In this document: piece after piece, positions 7,782 to 16,541 of the stretch
Position numbering within the stretch: the first letter of the stretch is position 1
Layout: every line of letters begins with the position of its first letter
NCBI GenBank assembly: GCA_964490895.1
Contig: CAZBEI010000035.1
Location: 1-55,398, forward strand
Direction: 5' to 3'
DNA: 55,398 nt
From: JACRAO01 sp964490895
Lineage (GTDB): Bacteria > Bdellovibrionota > UBA1018
Notes under the pieces: generated by a model
Told to the model about the DNA's origin: nothing
Database searches by the model: none
The model's input: only the letters and a program-made list of their open reading frames with translations
Program-made: the position numbers and the translations under genes

Positions 7782-9388
7782 AAATTCTAAGCATTTCTCG
7801 AGGAGGATTAGAACTTGCTCTCGTCCAAATTACAAAGAATACTCTGCTCATCGGTCGCTCTCCCAGTAACGATGTCGTCTTAAGAGCTTCAGGAGTTAAA
7901 CCCATTCATTTTTTATTGGAATGGATTGGAGAGGGAGTAGACCAATGGTCTATTTTTGATATTTCAAGTGACGAGGGCACCTCTGGTGAGGGGGTGCTTC
8001 TCACTGAAAAAAACACCTCCTTCAAAGGCTTCTTATTTCAATGGATCGAGAATCGAATGGAAGACGCCGGTGCTTTAGGAGGAACAATCAAAGAAAATCT
8101 CTCGCTACTCGAACCCTCGTCTCATACAAAACCTTTGGGAAAACTTTTAGAGTTTGTGCAACTAAGAACAGACACAGGCTCTGTAGAAGAAATTTTACAT
8201 ATAAGACCTAAAAAACATAGAAATTATAAAAAAATTTCTAAAAATATTCCGGAGTTTAAAATCCATTGGCAGGGACAAGAAGGGATCAAAATCCTACTCG
8301 AAGAACTCCCTGGGGCAGAAATTTTTAATAAAGGAGCTCGAGTTCAAAACACTTCGTCTTTAGAAATGAAGAACCCTGATCTTATTCGCATTTCCTGGAA
8401 ATCACATGACTTTTATATTCGCTTTGTCAGTGCAATTAAAATCCCTCAGGTTAAAAAAGTTTTTTTCAAGGATCCATTGCTCTTTCGGCTTTCACTGTTA
8501 GGGACACTGGGAGCAGCTTTGTTGCTCGCCGTCATTTTGACAAGAGGAAAGCTCTCTCCATTGGAAGAAACCAAACCTCCTCTTCGAGTAGCGACAGTCG
8601 AAATTAGAAATATCACCCCTCCGCCTGAACCTCCAAAAGAAATAAAAGAAAAAGAACCACAAAAAACAGAAAAAGCTGCGTCACCAAGCTTAAAACCTGT
8701 TCCTGGAAAACCAAGATCTGGACTCAACAACCCCTCTAAACCTACTGACATCAACACCCTAGGAATTTTAGGCGCATTAAAAAAAACAAACCGGGCTCTC
8801 ATAAAACCAGAAGATGTTTTGAATCAAAATATCATTACAGAATCGATCTCTGGAAAAGAAGGCAAAGTGGTCCTCAAAAATCCACCAAGTGGTGTTTTGT
8901 CGCAAGAAGATCAGAAAAAATCAAACACTCAGGACTTGGCTCAAGCCGCCACCAGCATCCAAGGGAAAGAGATCTCCCTTTCAAACGATCAGGGTTTATT
9001 TGTGCAGCCTGGAAGTCTTGGGAGCGGAAAAGGATTGATAGGAAAAGGATTAGATTTTGGTAAAATCGACGAAAATATATTTCAAGTTTCCGGAGGTCTA
9101 GATCGAGAGACAGTGCGAAGGGTGATTTTTAGCTATCGAGGTCAGATTCGTACTTGCTTTGAGAGAGCCTTGGTCACTCACCCCAAACTAGGTGGTAGAC
9201 TTGTGTTTGTTTGGGATATTTTTGTGGATGGAAATGTTCTCTCCGTAGAAATCAAAAAAACCGAGACAAGGTCACCCGTTTTAGACTCTTGCGTCCAGGG
9301 AGTGATCAAAAACATGAAATTCCCTCAGGCCGCCAACGGAAAAAATACAAAAGTCATTTATCCCTTTATTTTTCAGCAAAAGGGGTAA
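7778..9388 (+). CDS. FHA domain - membrane helix - Pro-rich - AgmX/TonB-like C-terminal protein (GltG-like)
   Basis: 536 aa from the ATG in the ATGA overlap; an upstream TTG at 7748 is rejected. The order is: cytoplasmic FHA domain (about 1-90, LLIGRSPSNDVVLRASG); a second cytoplasmic region; membrane helix (about 235-257, LLGTLGAALLLAVIL); Pro/Lys-rich periplasmic linker (about 270-320, TPPPEPPKEIKEKEPQK); and a C-terminal domain (about 437-536). The C-terminal domain has two Cys (IRTCFERA, LDSCVQGV) typical of the AgmX/PglI TonB-like family. FHA domains read phosphothreonine, so the protein could link Ser/Thr kinase signalling to the channel. This architecture matches GltG of the Myxococcus gliding complex. 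It is the last gene of the operon; no clear terminator follows. Confidence 0.82.
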   Translation: MKILSISRGGLELALVQITKNTLLIGRSPSNDVVLRASGVKPIHFLLEWIGEGVDQWSIFDISSDEGTSGEGVLLTEKNTSFKGFLFQWIENRMEDAGALGGTIKENLSLLEPSSHTKPLGKLLEFVQLRTDTGSVEEILHIRPKKHRNYKKISKNIPEFKIHWQGQEGIKILLEELPGAEIFNKGARVQNTSSLEMKNPDLIRISWKSHDFYIRFVSAIKIPQVKKVFFKDPLLFRLSLLGTLGAALLLAVILTRGKLSPLEETKPPLRVATVEIRNITPPPEPPKEIKEKEPQKTEKAASPSLKPVPGKPRSGLNNPSKPTDINTLGILGALKKTNRALIKPEDVLNQNIITESISGKEGKVVLKNPPSGVLSQEDQKKSNTQDLAQAATSIQGKEISLSNDQGLFVQPGSLGSGKGLIGKGLDFGKIDENIFQVSGGLDRETVRRVIFSYRGQIRTCFERALVTHPKLGGRLVFVWDIFVDGNVLSVEIKKTETRSPVLDSCVQGVIKNMKFPQAANGKNTKVIYPFIFQQKG

Positions 9389-9449
9389 TATTCTGAATTG
9401 ACCCCAACCTCAAAACTTGTTAGTTCTAATCCATTGACCTACACAGTGG

Positions 9450-9525
9450 GGTGACGTACCCAAATGGCTAAGGGAACGGTTTGCAAAACCGTCTTGTGCC
9501 GGTTCGAATCCGGCCGTCACCTCCA
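9450..9525 (+). tRNA. tRNA-Cys (anticodon GCA), CCA encoded
   Basis: A complete cloverleaf is visible. The acceptor stem GGTGACG (9450-9456) pairs with CGTCACC (9515-9521). The anticodon stem ACGGT/ACCGT encloses the loop TTGCAAA with anticodon GCA at 9483-9485. The T arm GCCGG-TTCGAAT-CCGGC is perfect, the discriminator is U9522, and CCA is encoded at 9523-9525. It is on the plus strand just after the FHA gene and ends one base before the stop codon of the convergent ppx gene. Confidence 0.97.
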
Positions 9526-9526
9526 T

Positions 9527-11026
9527 CTAAGCCCGTACTGCTTCGATGGATCTTTCGAATACTTTTTGGAAAAATTTCTTTCTCAACTGGAGGTTTAAAT
9601 TTTCAAGGCCAGTCAAGCGTCGACCTGAAAAAAGAAGCTCTACACTTTTTTTCTTGGGCCGAACCTGTTTGAGATGGAGCCTGGCCTCAGGCCCAGTGTC
9701 CAATGAATCTACAATTCTTAAAAGGGCCAGGAGTTTTACAAAAGCTGCTCTTTTTTCCTTGCTCCCAGCAAAATCTAACTCTTTGGTTTTGAGTTTTGTG
9801 CTCTCGTGATGCAGGCAAAGCCTCGCTACAAACTCAATCTCCCAATCTTGAAAAGTGGGCAAATGAGATTTTTTGATAATATAAAAAGAATGTTTTTCGT
9901 GAGAAGCCGGACTGACGGCCTCTCCAATATCTCTCAAAATAGTCGCAGCTCGGAGATAAACCATCCACTGCGTGTCCAATCCATGAATGTGCTTTAATCT
10001 CTGAAAAAGAGTTTCAGCGAGTCTCACCGATCTTTTGAGATGAGCAAGGTTTGCCCCCAAAGACTGGGCTTTGTCATAAAGACTCGCCATGGGCTGCTTT
10101 AGGATGTTGGGCGAGTGCTCTGGATGAAGCGCCCTCCGCTCTACTAAAATTCCATCTCGCAAAGAAAATGCAGTGGGCCTCGCTTTTTTAGCTTTCAACG
10201 CCACCATGCACTGCTCTAAAAGAATAGCTCCTGCTAAAATCATATCCACTCTTTTGGATTCCATTCCAGGAACGCCAAGCAACTCCGTAGTTGTCATCGA
10301 ATGCATCTTGTCATTTAGATCTTTGAGATCGTCGATTGCAATAATGTTTTTCTTTTGAGTCTTTTTCAAAATCCGCCCAATGGCACGCACCGTGCCACTC
10401 GAACCAAGCACATGTCCCACTTTTGGCCAGCCTTCGTTTGAAATCTTTTTTAATAAAACCTCCCTGATGTGGGCACGAAGCTTTTTTAATTCCTTAGGAG
10501 GTGGTGGACTTCGTTTCAAAAAAACTTGCTGGAGCCTAGCTACGCCGAGTGGGAAACTGGCAAAATGAAGGATTTTTTTGCCATGGCAAATGCTGATTTC
10601 TGTACTTCCTCCCCCAATATCCACTAACGCTACTTTATGTTTTCCAAGCACCTCATGCGCCAAAACACCCTCGGCAATGAGTTTTGCCTCTTCTGAGCCA
10701 GAGATCACTCGAATTTCAATCCCTGTCTGCTCTCGAACGGCTTTAATCAATAAGTCTCTATCTTGGGCTTCACGCAGTGCACAGGTCCCAAAGGCAATGA
10801 TCTTTGTCACATGGAGCCGATCCGCTGTTTTTTTAAACTTAATCAAAGCATGCAAAGTCCGGTGAATTGCATTTTTGTCCAGTTTTCCAGATATAAAGAC
10901 ACCTTGGCCTAAACGGACCATCATCTTTTCACGATGCAGTAACCTTACGGAATTTTTAGAAATAATCTCGTGAACATCAAAACGTACAGAATTTGTCCCC
11001 AAATCTACAATGGCAATCCTCATCAT
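9527..11026 (-). CDS. ppx: Exopolyphosphatase / guanosine pentaphosphate phosphatase (Ppx/GppA)
   Basis: 499 aa, cytoplasmic. The ASKHA fold motifs of the family are intact: phosphate-1 AIVDLGTNSVRFDVHE at the N-terminus and the phosphate-2 loop VALVDIGGGSTEISI near residue 135. The C-terminal part (from about 320) is the HD-like region found in long Ppx proteins (HIHGLDTQWMVYLRAATILR, LCLHHESTK). It releases phosphate from the end of polyphosphate. It is divergent from ppk1, with 59 bp between the starts, so the two genes make and break the same polymer. Two consecutive ATG codons begin the frame; the second (11023) has the better distance from AAGGA. Confidence 0.92.
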   Translation of the reverse strand: MMRIAIVDLGTNSVRFDVHEIISKNSVRLLHREKMMVRLGQGVFISGKLDKNAIHRTLHALIKFKKTADRLHVTKIIAFGTCALREAQDRDLLIKAVREQTGIEIRVISGSEEAKLIAEGVLAHEVLGKHKVALVDIGGGSTEISICHGKKILHFASFPLGVARLQQVFLKRSPPPPKELKKLRAHIREVLLKKISNEGWPKVGHVLGSSGTVRAIGRILKKTQKKNIIAIDDLKDLNDKMHSMTTTELLGVPGMESKRVDMILAGAILLEQCMVALKAKKARPTAFSLRDGILVERRALHPEHSPNILKQPMASLYDKAQSLGANLAHLKRSVRLAETLFQRLKHIHGLDTQWMVYLRAATILRDIGEAVSPASHEKHSFYIIKKSHLPTFQDWEIEFVARLCLHHESTKLKTKELDFAGSKEKRAAFVKLLALLRIVDSLDTGPEARLHLKQVRPKKKSVELLFSGRRLTGLENLNLQLRKKFFQKVFERSIEAVRA

Positions 11027-11085
11027 AATCCTTCTCTTTAGTTTATTAACCCACTTTGGTATGATTTTGTTAGAAAAAAACTAAA

Positions 11086-13119
11086 ATGTCTAATAAGTTC
11101 CTCCCTGTGCAAAACCCCACCCCCACACCTCTGATCCATCGAGATTTAAGCTGGATTCAATTTAACAGTAGGGTCTTAAACGAGGCCAGCTCAAAAACAA
11201 ACCCTCTGCTCGAAAGAGCAAAGTTCCTAGGGATTTCTGCATCTAACTTGGACGAGTTTTTTTCTATCCGATTTTCTTCCCTCAACCGAACCATTCTAAC
11301 ACTATTTCGAAAAGGCCACAAACCTAAGGCAAAGCGCTTAATGCATATTCGTGATTTGATTGAAAAAGAAGTCAATGTCTTTAAAACAAGAAAATCTGAA
11401 ATATTCGAAGCCCTCCGTACTGAACTCAAATCTCATGGAATTTGTATTGTTGGGCGCAAGGGCGAAGACCCTGCTCACCTCGAATTGGGGAAACAGATTT
11501 TTCAAAGTCAGATTTTACCCCACCTCAAAGAATGTCCAGACTTTAGATCCAAAGACATTTCACAATTGGGAAATTTCCAAATGGTCGCCCTTTCTCTCAC
11601 AGGGAAAGGTTGGATTATTCCTAGAGAATTGCCACCCCTCTATTATTCTAATACTGTGGTCTTTTTTTTAGATCATTTGTTAAACCAGCACCTAGGCCAA
11701 GTGATCCGAATCACTCGGGATGGAGATTTTACTTTTAACTGGGAAGAAGAAGACTCCGAATCGATCCCAGACATGGTCAAAACGGGGATTAAAAATCGAG
11801 ACAAAGGCAGAATTGTTCGGATCCAATACACCCAAGGGTTACCCAAACGGATGTTATCTGAGCTTTCTACAATCCTCAAACTGAGACCGAGTCAAATTTT
11901 TGAAGCTCCAGAAACCCTCTGCCTCCATGGGTTGTCTTCCTTGACAAGCCCATTGCCAGAAGATTTTAAAACCAATCCTGCACTCTGCTACCCGCCTGTG
12001 AAAACAACCATTCCAAGAGTCTTCAAAAATTATCCTAAAATTATCGAAACGCTGAAAGTCAGGGATCTTTTACTCCACCATCCGTACGACTCTTTTGATG
12101 CCTTCTGCCTTTGGGTGAGAGAGGCCTGCAATGACCCAATGGTTACGATGATTGAGCTGACCGTCTACCGAATGGATGCCATTTCGGAAGTGATTGGCTC
12201 ACTCAAAAAAGCGGCTCAGTCAAAAAAAATCAAAGTCATGATTGAACTGCGCGCGCGCTTTGATGAACTCAACAACATCCGCTTGGCCGAAGAGCTTGGC
12301 TCAGCAGGTTGCGAAGTAAAATTTGGCTTTGGAAGATTAAAACTCCACGCAAAAATTGCCCTCGTGACACGAAAAGAAGAAAGTGGAGTTAAACTTTATA
12401 CCCACCTTTCTACGGGCAACTACAATGCGGTGACAGCAAGACAATACACAGATCTTTCGATTTTGACAGCCCACCCAGAAATTGGAACTGACGCAAGGAC
12501 TTTTTTTGATGGAGTGTTTTGCAAGCAAATACCCACCCACTTTAAACACCTCATTTCGGCTCCCACGGGATTGCAACGCCGAATTTTACAACTGATTGAC
12601 TTAGAAACGAAGGCTGCACTTCAAAAGAAAAAAGCTAGAATTGTGGCTAAGGTCAATTCTTTAGTGGACGAAAGTGTGGTTCAGAGACTCTACAAAGCAT
12701 CTCAGGCGGGTGTTTCGATTGACCTTATTGTCAGAGGAGCCTGTTCTCTGGTGCCTGGAATAAAAGGCTTAAGCGAAACAATTCGAGTTGTCAGTATTGT
12801 GGATCGCTTTTTAGAACACAGTCGGATTTATTTTTTCGAAAACTCACGCACACTGTATCTTTCGAGTGCAGATTGGATGCCCCGGAATTTTTTCTCTCGA
12901 CTGGAACTTGCGTTTCCTATACTGGACCCTAAAATATTTGAGTTTATAGAAAAAACTTTGATCCCAGCTTACTTGTCTGACAACATGAAATCCAATGAAC
13001 TCCTCTCCAATCAAAACTGGAAGCCACGCGTGCCAAAGCCCGAAGAACCAAAAATGAGGTCCCAATTTTATCTAGAAGAGTTGTCTTTTAATAAATATAA
13101 AGGAACCGCGCTCGCTTAG
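11086..13119 (+). CDS. ppk1: Polyphosphate kinase 1
   Basis: 677 aa, the usual PPK1 length. The N-terminal domain begins with the family's LIHRDLSWIQFNSRVLNEA. The two phospholipase-D-like catalytic domains carry the autophosphorylated His421 in LKLHAKIALVTR and the second active-site His578 in FLEHSRIYFFEN. The conserved MIELRARFDELNN precedes the first. It transfers the gamma phosphate of ATP onto polyphosphate. Divergent from ppx. No strong ribosome site is visible upstream of the ATG; the only nearby element is TATGAT at 11060-11065, which could be a -10 box. Confidence 0.95.
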   Translation: MSNKFLPVQNPTPTPLIHRDLSWIQFNSRVLNEASSKTNPLLERAKFLGISASNLDEFFSIRFSSLNRTILTLFRKGHKPKAKRLMHIRDLIEKEVNVFKTRKSEIFEALRTELKSHGICIVGRKGEDPAHLELGKQIFQSQILPHLKECPDFRSKDISQLGNFQMVALSLTGKGWIIPRELPPLYYSNTVVFFLDHLLNQHLGQVIRITRDGDFTFNWEEEDSESIPDMVKTGIKNRDKGRIVRIQYTQGLPKRMLSELSTILKLRPSQIFEAPETLCLHGLSSLTSPLPEDFKTNPALCYPPVKTTIPRVFKNYPKIIETLKVRDLLLHHPYDSFDAFCLWVREACNDPMVTMIELTVYRMDAISEVIGSLKKAAQSKKIKVMIELRARFDELNNIRLAEELGSAGCEVKFGFGRLKLHAKIALVTRKEESGVKLYTHLSTGNYNAVTARQYTDLSILTAHPEIGTDARTFFDGVFCKQIPTHFKHLISAPTGLQRRILQLIDLETKAALQKKKARIVAKVNSLVDESVVQRLYKASQAGVSIDLIVRGACSLVPGIKGLSETIRVVSIVDRFLEHSRIYFFENSRTLYLSSADWMPRNFFSRLELAFPILDPKIFEFIEKTLIPAYLSDNMKSNELLSNQNWKPRVPKPEEPKMRSQFYLEELSFNKYKGTALA

Positions 13120-13160
13120 GGTTGAGCCATCACTGATTTTAGGAGACGTTTTTGCCTAAG

Positions 13161-15425
13161 TCAAAATTTTAAATACATCCCCAATACTTTGACAGTCTCA
13201 TAGAGCGCCAGATCATGATAGCAGGCATATTGGAATCCCTTAATGGCAACTCCCGTAAATTCTCGTGTCGAAAGTTTTTTGTCTTTTGAGACTTGGTTTA
13301 ATAGATATCCAATTGCTAAATCAATTTGAGGTTGTAAACTTTTCAATGCAAGATTTTTTTGCAAACGCAGTCTCTCGTAAGTGAGGAGAGCCGGCAAGAT
13401 ATAGCTTGTTTGACCGATTGTAGATGGAGCTCCCACAAAACTCGCCTTTTTATAACTTTCTTCGCTTTCTCCCCATCCTCCGTCCGCATTTTGTTTGGAT
13501 ACAATCCACTCTAAACTCGGATAAGCCTTTTCTAAACTCATGCAGTTTTGGAGCATGAGGGCTTCTGTCACCTCTGCTGTGCCATAGAGATGATCAATGA
13601 GCCAGTCTCCTTTCCAAATATCTGGACTTTCGAAAGTTTTATGGGACATTAAAAACCGACACGCCTTTAGAACGGCCGGAACAGGAATCAGTTTTGAAAG
13701 TGTCTCATCTTTTTGAATGGAGTAAAATGCTTTCAAAATCCGAGCGGTCACATCAGCTTGGCTTTGATCTGCGAGATTGGGCACATTTGGCATCCCTATA
13801 GCCAAAAGCTTTGGAAAAAGCTGCGAAGTATTTTTGTCCCAAGCGCCAAACCCACCATCTGCATTTTGCAGTCCAAGCAACCACTGCGCCCCTTTTCTCA
13901 CAGAACGCGAAATTTCTTCCCGTTTTTCGGGATGGAGGCTTAACCCTCTAGCAAGCGCATCTAAGACTGCAGCGGTGACATCCGTGTCTGGATAAAAGCG
14001 ATTGTTTTCTACAAATGCCCATCCTCCGGGTTGGACATCTCGTGCGAGTCCACTCCAGTCACCCTGTTCAAAAATTTGTTGAGACAAAAGCCAATCAATG
14101 CCGCGGCTGGAGGCGAGTTGAGATTGCTGAGTGGGCCCTGAAAATAGCGCTACCAAAGTGCGTGGAGTATCCCAAGTTGAGCTAGCAGAAAATTGAAAAT
14201 AGGTGGATCCGTCTTCGGTGGAGTATCTCCAGGAAAGAAGCCCGTCCCATCCTCTTTTTATTTCCTTCGAAAAATCAGATGCTCCCGCCACTTGTGCTTC
14301 GTTTAATGCAAGCATAGAGATCACATTCCACGCAGCAATGTACCAAAGGCCCTCTTTTTGTTGATGCGCTAAGAGCCATCCTAAACCCTCTTGTGTCCAA
14401 AATTCTGAGTCTCCAGGAAATACGTCGCTATCCATGCGGTCAACGATAAAATTGAGCAGCTCTGTTTTGCTGCTAGAATCATTTGAAAATAACCCTGAAA
14501 AAATAGGATCTTCGTAAGGGTTAGATTCTTTCTCCTTAAGAAAATCATGAAAGGATTTGACTAGGTTTTCTAAATCAACATCCCTCTCTTCGTTTGTGTT
14601 CCATAATTCATGGATGAGTTCTTCCTGCAAAAAAGCATTCAATTCATTCTCTAAGGCCTTGTGGTCAATGCGATCGCTTGAGTCTTGCATTACCGTATCA
14701 AATAATTTTTTGAGAAACCGCATGCTCAAGGAACCATCCGACAAAGTCGCAAACTTCTGACCCGCAGATTTGACTCGCTCAGGATCGAGCTTTTGAGCTC
14801 TGTGATGGCCCGCGTTGAGCCTCTGGTAGTGATCCCAAATCGTGAGCGGAATGAGCCCACCGCGGATGATCCCGATATTATAAATATTGACTGGAAACGA
14901 AAGGGGCAGTGAAAAAAACTTAGAGGTGAGGTGAGGGAGTTCTGAACGGGGTAAAATCCCGAGTGGGACTAGAAAAATTTTAAGATAAGAATTAAGTGCA
15001 TGGGGTCCTCCGTTTTTATTAAACCAATCCCAAGTTTTTTTTACGGAAGTATTGTTTTCGTCAATCCCTATTTCTTTCAAAGCCAATAAGATGACACCTG
15101 TCACATCCACTTGAGGAGAACCATTAGGTGTATAAGACCAAGGCTTGTCTTTGTAATCATTCCACGCAAAAATACGCTCGGTAATTTGATTCTGGATTTC
15201 TGGGGTAAGAAAATGGAGGCGTTTGCCAAGCAACAAAACAAGAGCATCAATCGAAGGATCTGTCTCTAGCCCTGCTTGCCACCGGCCGTCTTGCTGCTGT
15301 CTAGAAATCAACTCTTGACTGAGTTCTTTTAAAGTTTTTTCAGTTTCAGCTTTGGTGGGCGATCCCGCATAGGAAATCGAACAAGCAAGCCCTAGAAATA
15401 AAGCGATTTTTAATGTATTTCTCAT
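13161..15425 (-). CDS. Exported squalene-hopene-cyclase-like (prenyltransferase/squalene-oxidase repeat) protein
   Basis: 754 aa. Residues 1-20 form a signal peptide (LKIALFLGLACSISYA), unusual because squalene-hopene cyclases are cytoplasmic monotopic enzymes. QW-type repeats are plain: RQQQDGRW near 42, HQQKEGLWY near 350, QNADGGFGAW near 530 and KQNADGGWGES near 660. They support the (alpha/alpha) barrel fold of terpene cyclases. The place of the catalytic DxDD acid motif is taken by PDTDVTAAV (Asp480, Asp482, Val483), so the last Asp is lost while the central Asp is kept. It may be a cyclase-fold protein with altered or no cyclase activity in the periplasm. It stands alone, convergent with ppk1. 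Confidence 0.78.
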   Translation of the reverse strand: MRNTLKIALFLGLACSISYAGSPTKAETEKTLKELSQELISRQQQDGRWQAGLETDPSIDALVLLLGKRLHFLTPEIQNQITERIFAWNDYKDKPWSYTPNGSPQVDVTGVILLALKEIGIDENNTSVKKTWDWFNKNGGPHALNSYLKIFLVPLGILPRSELPHLTSKFFSLPLSFPVNIYNIGIIRGGLIPLTIWDHYQRLNAGHHRAQKLDPERVKSAGQKFATLSDGSLSMRFLKKLFDTVMQDSSDRIDHKALENELNAFLQEELIHELWNTNEERDVDLENLVKSFHDFLKEKESNPYEDPIFSGLFSNDSSSKTELLNFIVDRMDSDVFPGDSEFWTQEGLGWLLAHQQKEGLWYIAAWNVISMLALNEAQVAGASDFSKEIKRGWDGLLSWRYSTEDGSTYFQFSASSTWDTPRTLVALFSGPTQQSQLASSRGIDWLLSQQIFEQGDWSGLARDVQPGGWAFVENNRFYPDTDVTAAVLDALARGLSLHPEKREEISRSVRKGAQWLLGLQNADGGFGAWDKNTSQLFPKLLAIGMPNVPNLADQSQADVTARILKAFYSIQKDETLSKLIPVPAVLKACRFLMSHKTFESPDIWKGDWLIDHLYGTAEVTEALMLQNCMSLEKAYPSLEWIVSKQNADGGWGESEESYKKASFVGAPSTIGQTSYILPALLTYERLRLQKNLALKSLQPQIDLAIGYLLNQVSKDKKLSTREFTGVAIKGFQYACYHDLALYETVKVLGMYLKF

Positions 15426-15500
15426 GATTACCCCTCTTATGAAAAGCTACTACAATGAGACCAAGCAGAGTGTCAAATTATTTTTCCGTGTGGGTTATCC

Positions 15501-16541
15501 TCAAACCCCCATCGTTCCAAAAAAATCCATAGCTGTTCTAATTTCATCAGGCGTCACAGTAGCCGTGCCTCGTTTGCTGACTTCTACTCCTGCAGCCAAA
15601 TTCCCTAAAATAGCCGCCTCCTCAATGGAGGCACCTACGGAAAGAGCTAGAGCTAAAACCGCAATGACCGTATCTCCTGCGCCTGAGACATCATAAACCT
15701 CTCTCGCATATGTCGGAATCCATTTTACGGTACTGCTTGCATGCGTAAAAATAGCCATTCCCTCTTTCCCGCGAGTGATCACCACAAAATCAGCCGAAGT
15801 TGCCTTGAGTATTACTGTACCCGCCTGAATCAGGCTTTTTTCGTCCACAATACTCACCCCTGAGAGTTTTTCTGCTTCTTTGGTATTGGGAGTAAGGACA
15901 GTGGCCCCTTGATAAAAATCAATCGGGGTTTTTAAGTTCGGATCTACAGCCACCGTTTTTTTTGATTTTTGAGCAAGGTAAAAAATCTCTTTTACAAAAT
16001 CTTTGCCGAGCAACCCTTTGGCATAATCCTCCACAATGATGGCATCACATACTGGAATAGTCTCCCTAATTTTTTTAAGAAGCAATCCTTGAACTTTCGA
16101 GGCAACCCCAGTTTGACTTTCATAATCGACTCGCAAAAGCTGCTGCCTTTCGCTCACAATTCGCTCTTTCAAAACCGTTCTGCGACTGGGGTCGACCACC
16201 AAATTCGAAGTTTTTATCCCTGCTCCCTTTAATAAATGCTTGAAATCGTCTGCACTGCGATCCTTTCCAATCACTCCAGTGAGCAAAGGAACTCCACCCA
16301 ACGCTTTGACGTTGTCTGCGACATTGGCGGCCAAGCCCAATTTTAATTTTTCCTCTTGCACACAGACAATGGGCACAGGAGCTTCGGGGGAAATGCGCTC
16401 TACCTTTCCCAGTGTGTAACGATCTACCCCCACATCTCCTATCACCAAGATGCGCCTACCCTTAAAAAACTTTAAAATTTTGTCCAGTTTTTTTTTATCC
16501 AAGTCAGCTGCATGGATGGGTGAAATGGCCGTTTTCTTCAT
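15501..16541 (-). CDS. hldA: D-glycero-beta-D-manno-heptose-7-phosphate kinase (HldA; kinase half of HldE)
   Basis: 346 aa PfkB/ribokinase-type sugar kinase. The N-terminal ILVIGDVGVDRYTLGKVERI and ISPEAPVPIV are characteristic of the RfaE domain I, and DVSGAGDTVIAVLALAL is the C-terminal PfkB signature with the catalytic Asp. It phosphorylates heptose 7-phosphate at C1 for ADP-heptose synthesis in LPS inner core. The adenylyltransferase half of HldE is not fused and is not in the window. The start overlaps the heptosyltransferase stop (ATGA). It is the last gene of the queD-to-hldA operon, and gmhA of the same pathway is at 38187-38777. Confidence 0.9.
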   Translation of the reverse strand: MKKTAISPIHAADLDKKKLDKILKFFKGRRILVIGDVGVDRYTLGKVERISPEAPVPIVCVQEEKLKLGLAANVADNVKALGGVPLLTGVIGKDRSADDFKHLLKGAGIKTSNLVVDPSRRTVLKERIVSERQQLLRVDYESQTGVASKVQGLLLKKIRETIPVCDAIIVEDYAKGLLGKDFVKEIFYLAQKSKKTVAVDPNLKTPIDFYQGATVLTPNTKEAEKLSGVSIVDEKSLIQAGTVILKATSADFVVITRGKEGMAIFTHASSTVKWIPTYAREVYDVSGAGDTVIAVLALALSVGASIEEAAILGNLAAGVEVSKRGTATVTPDEIRTAMDFFGTMGV

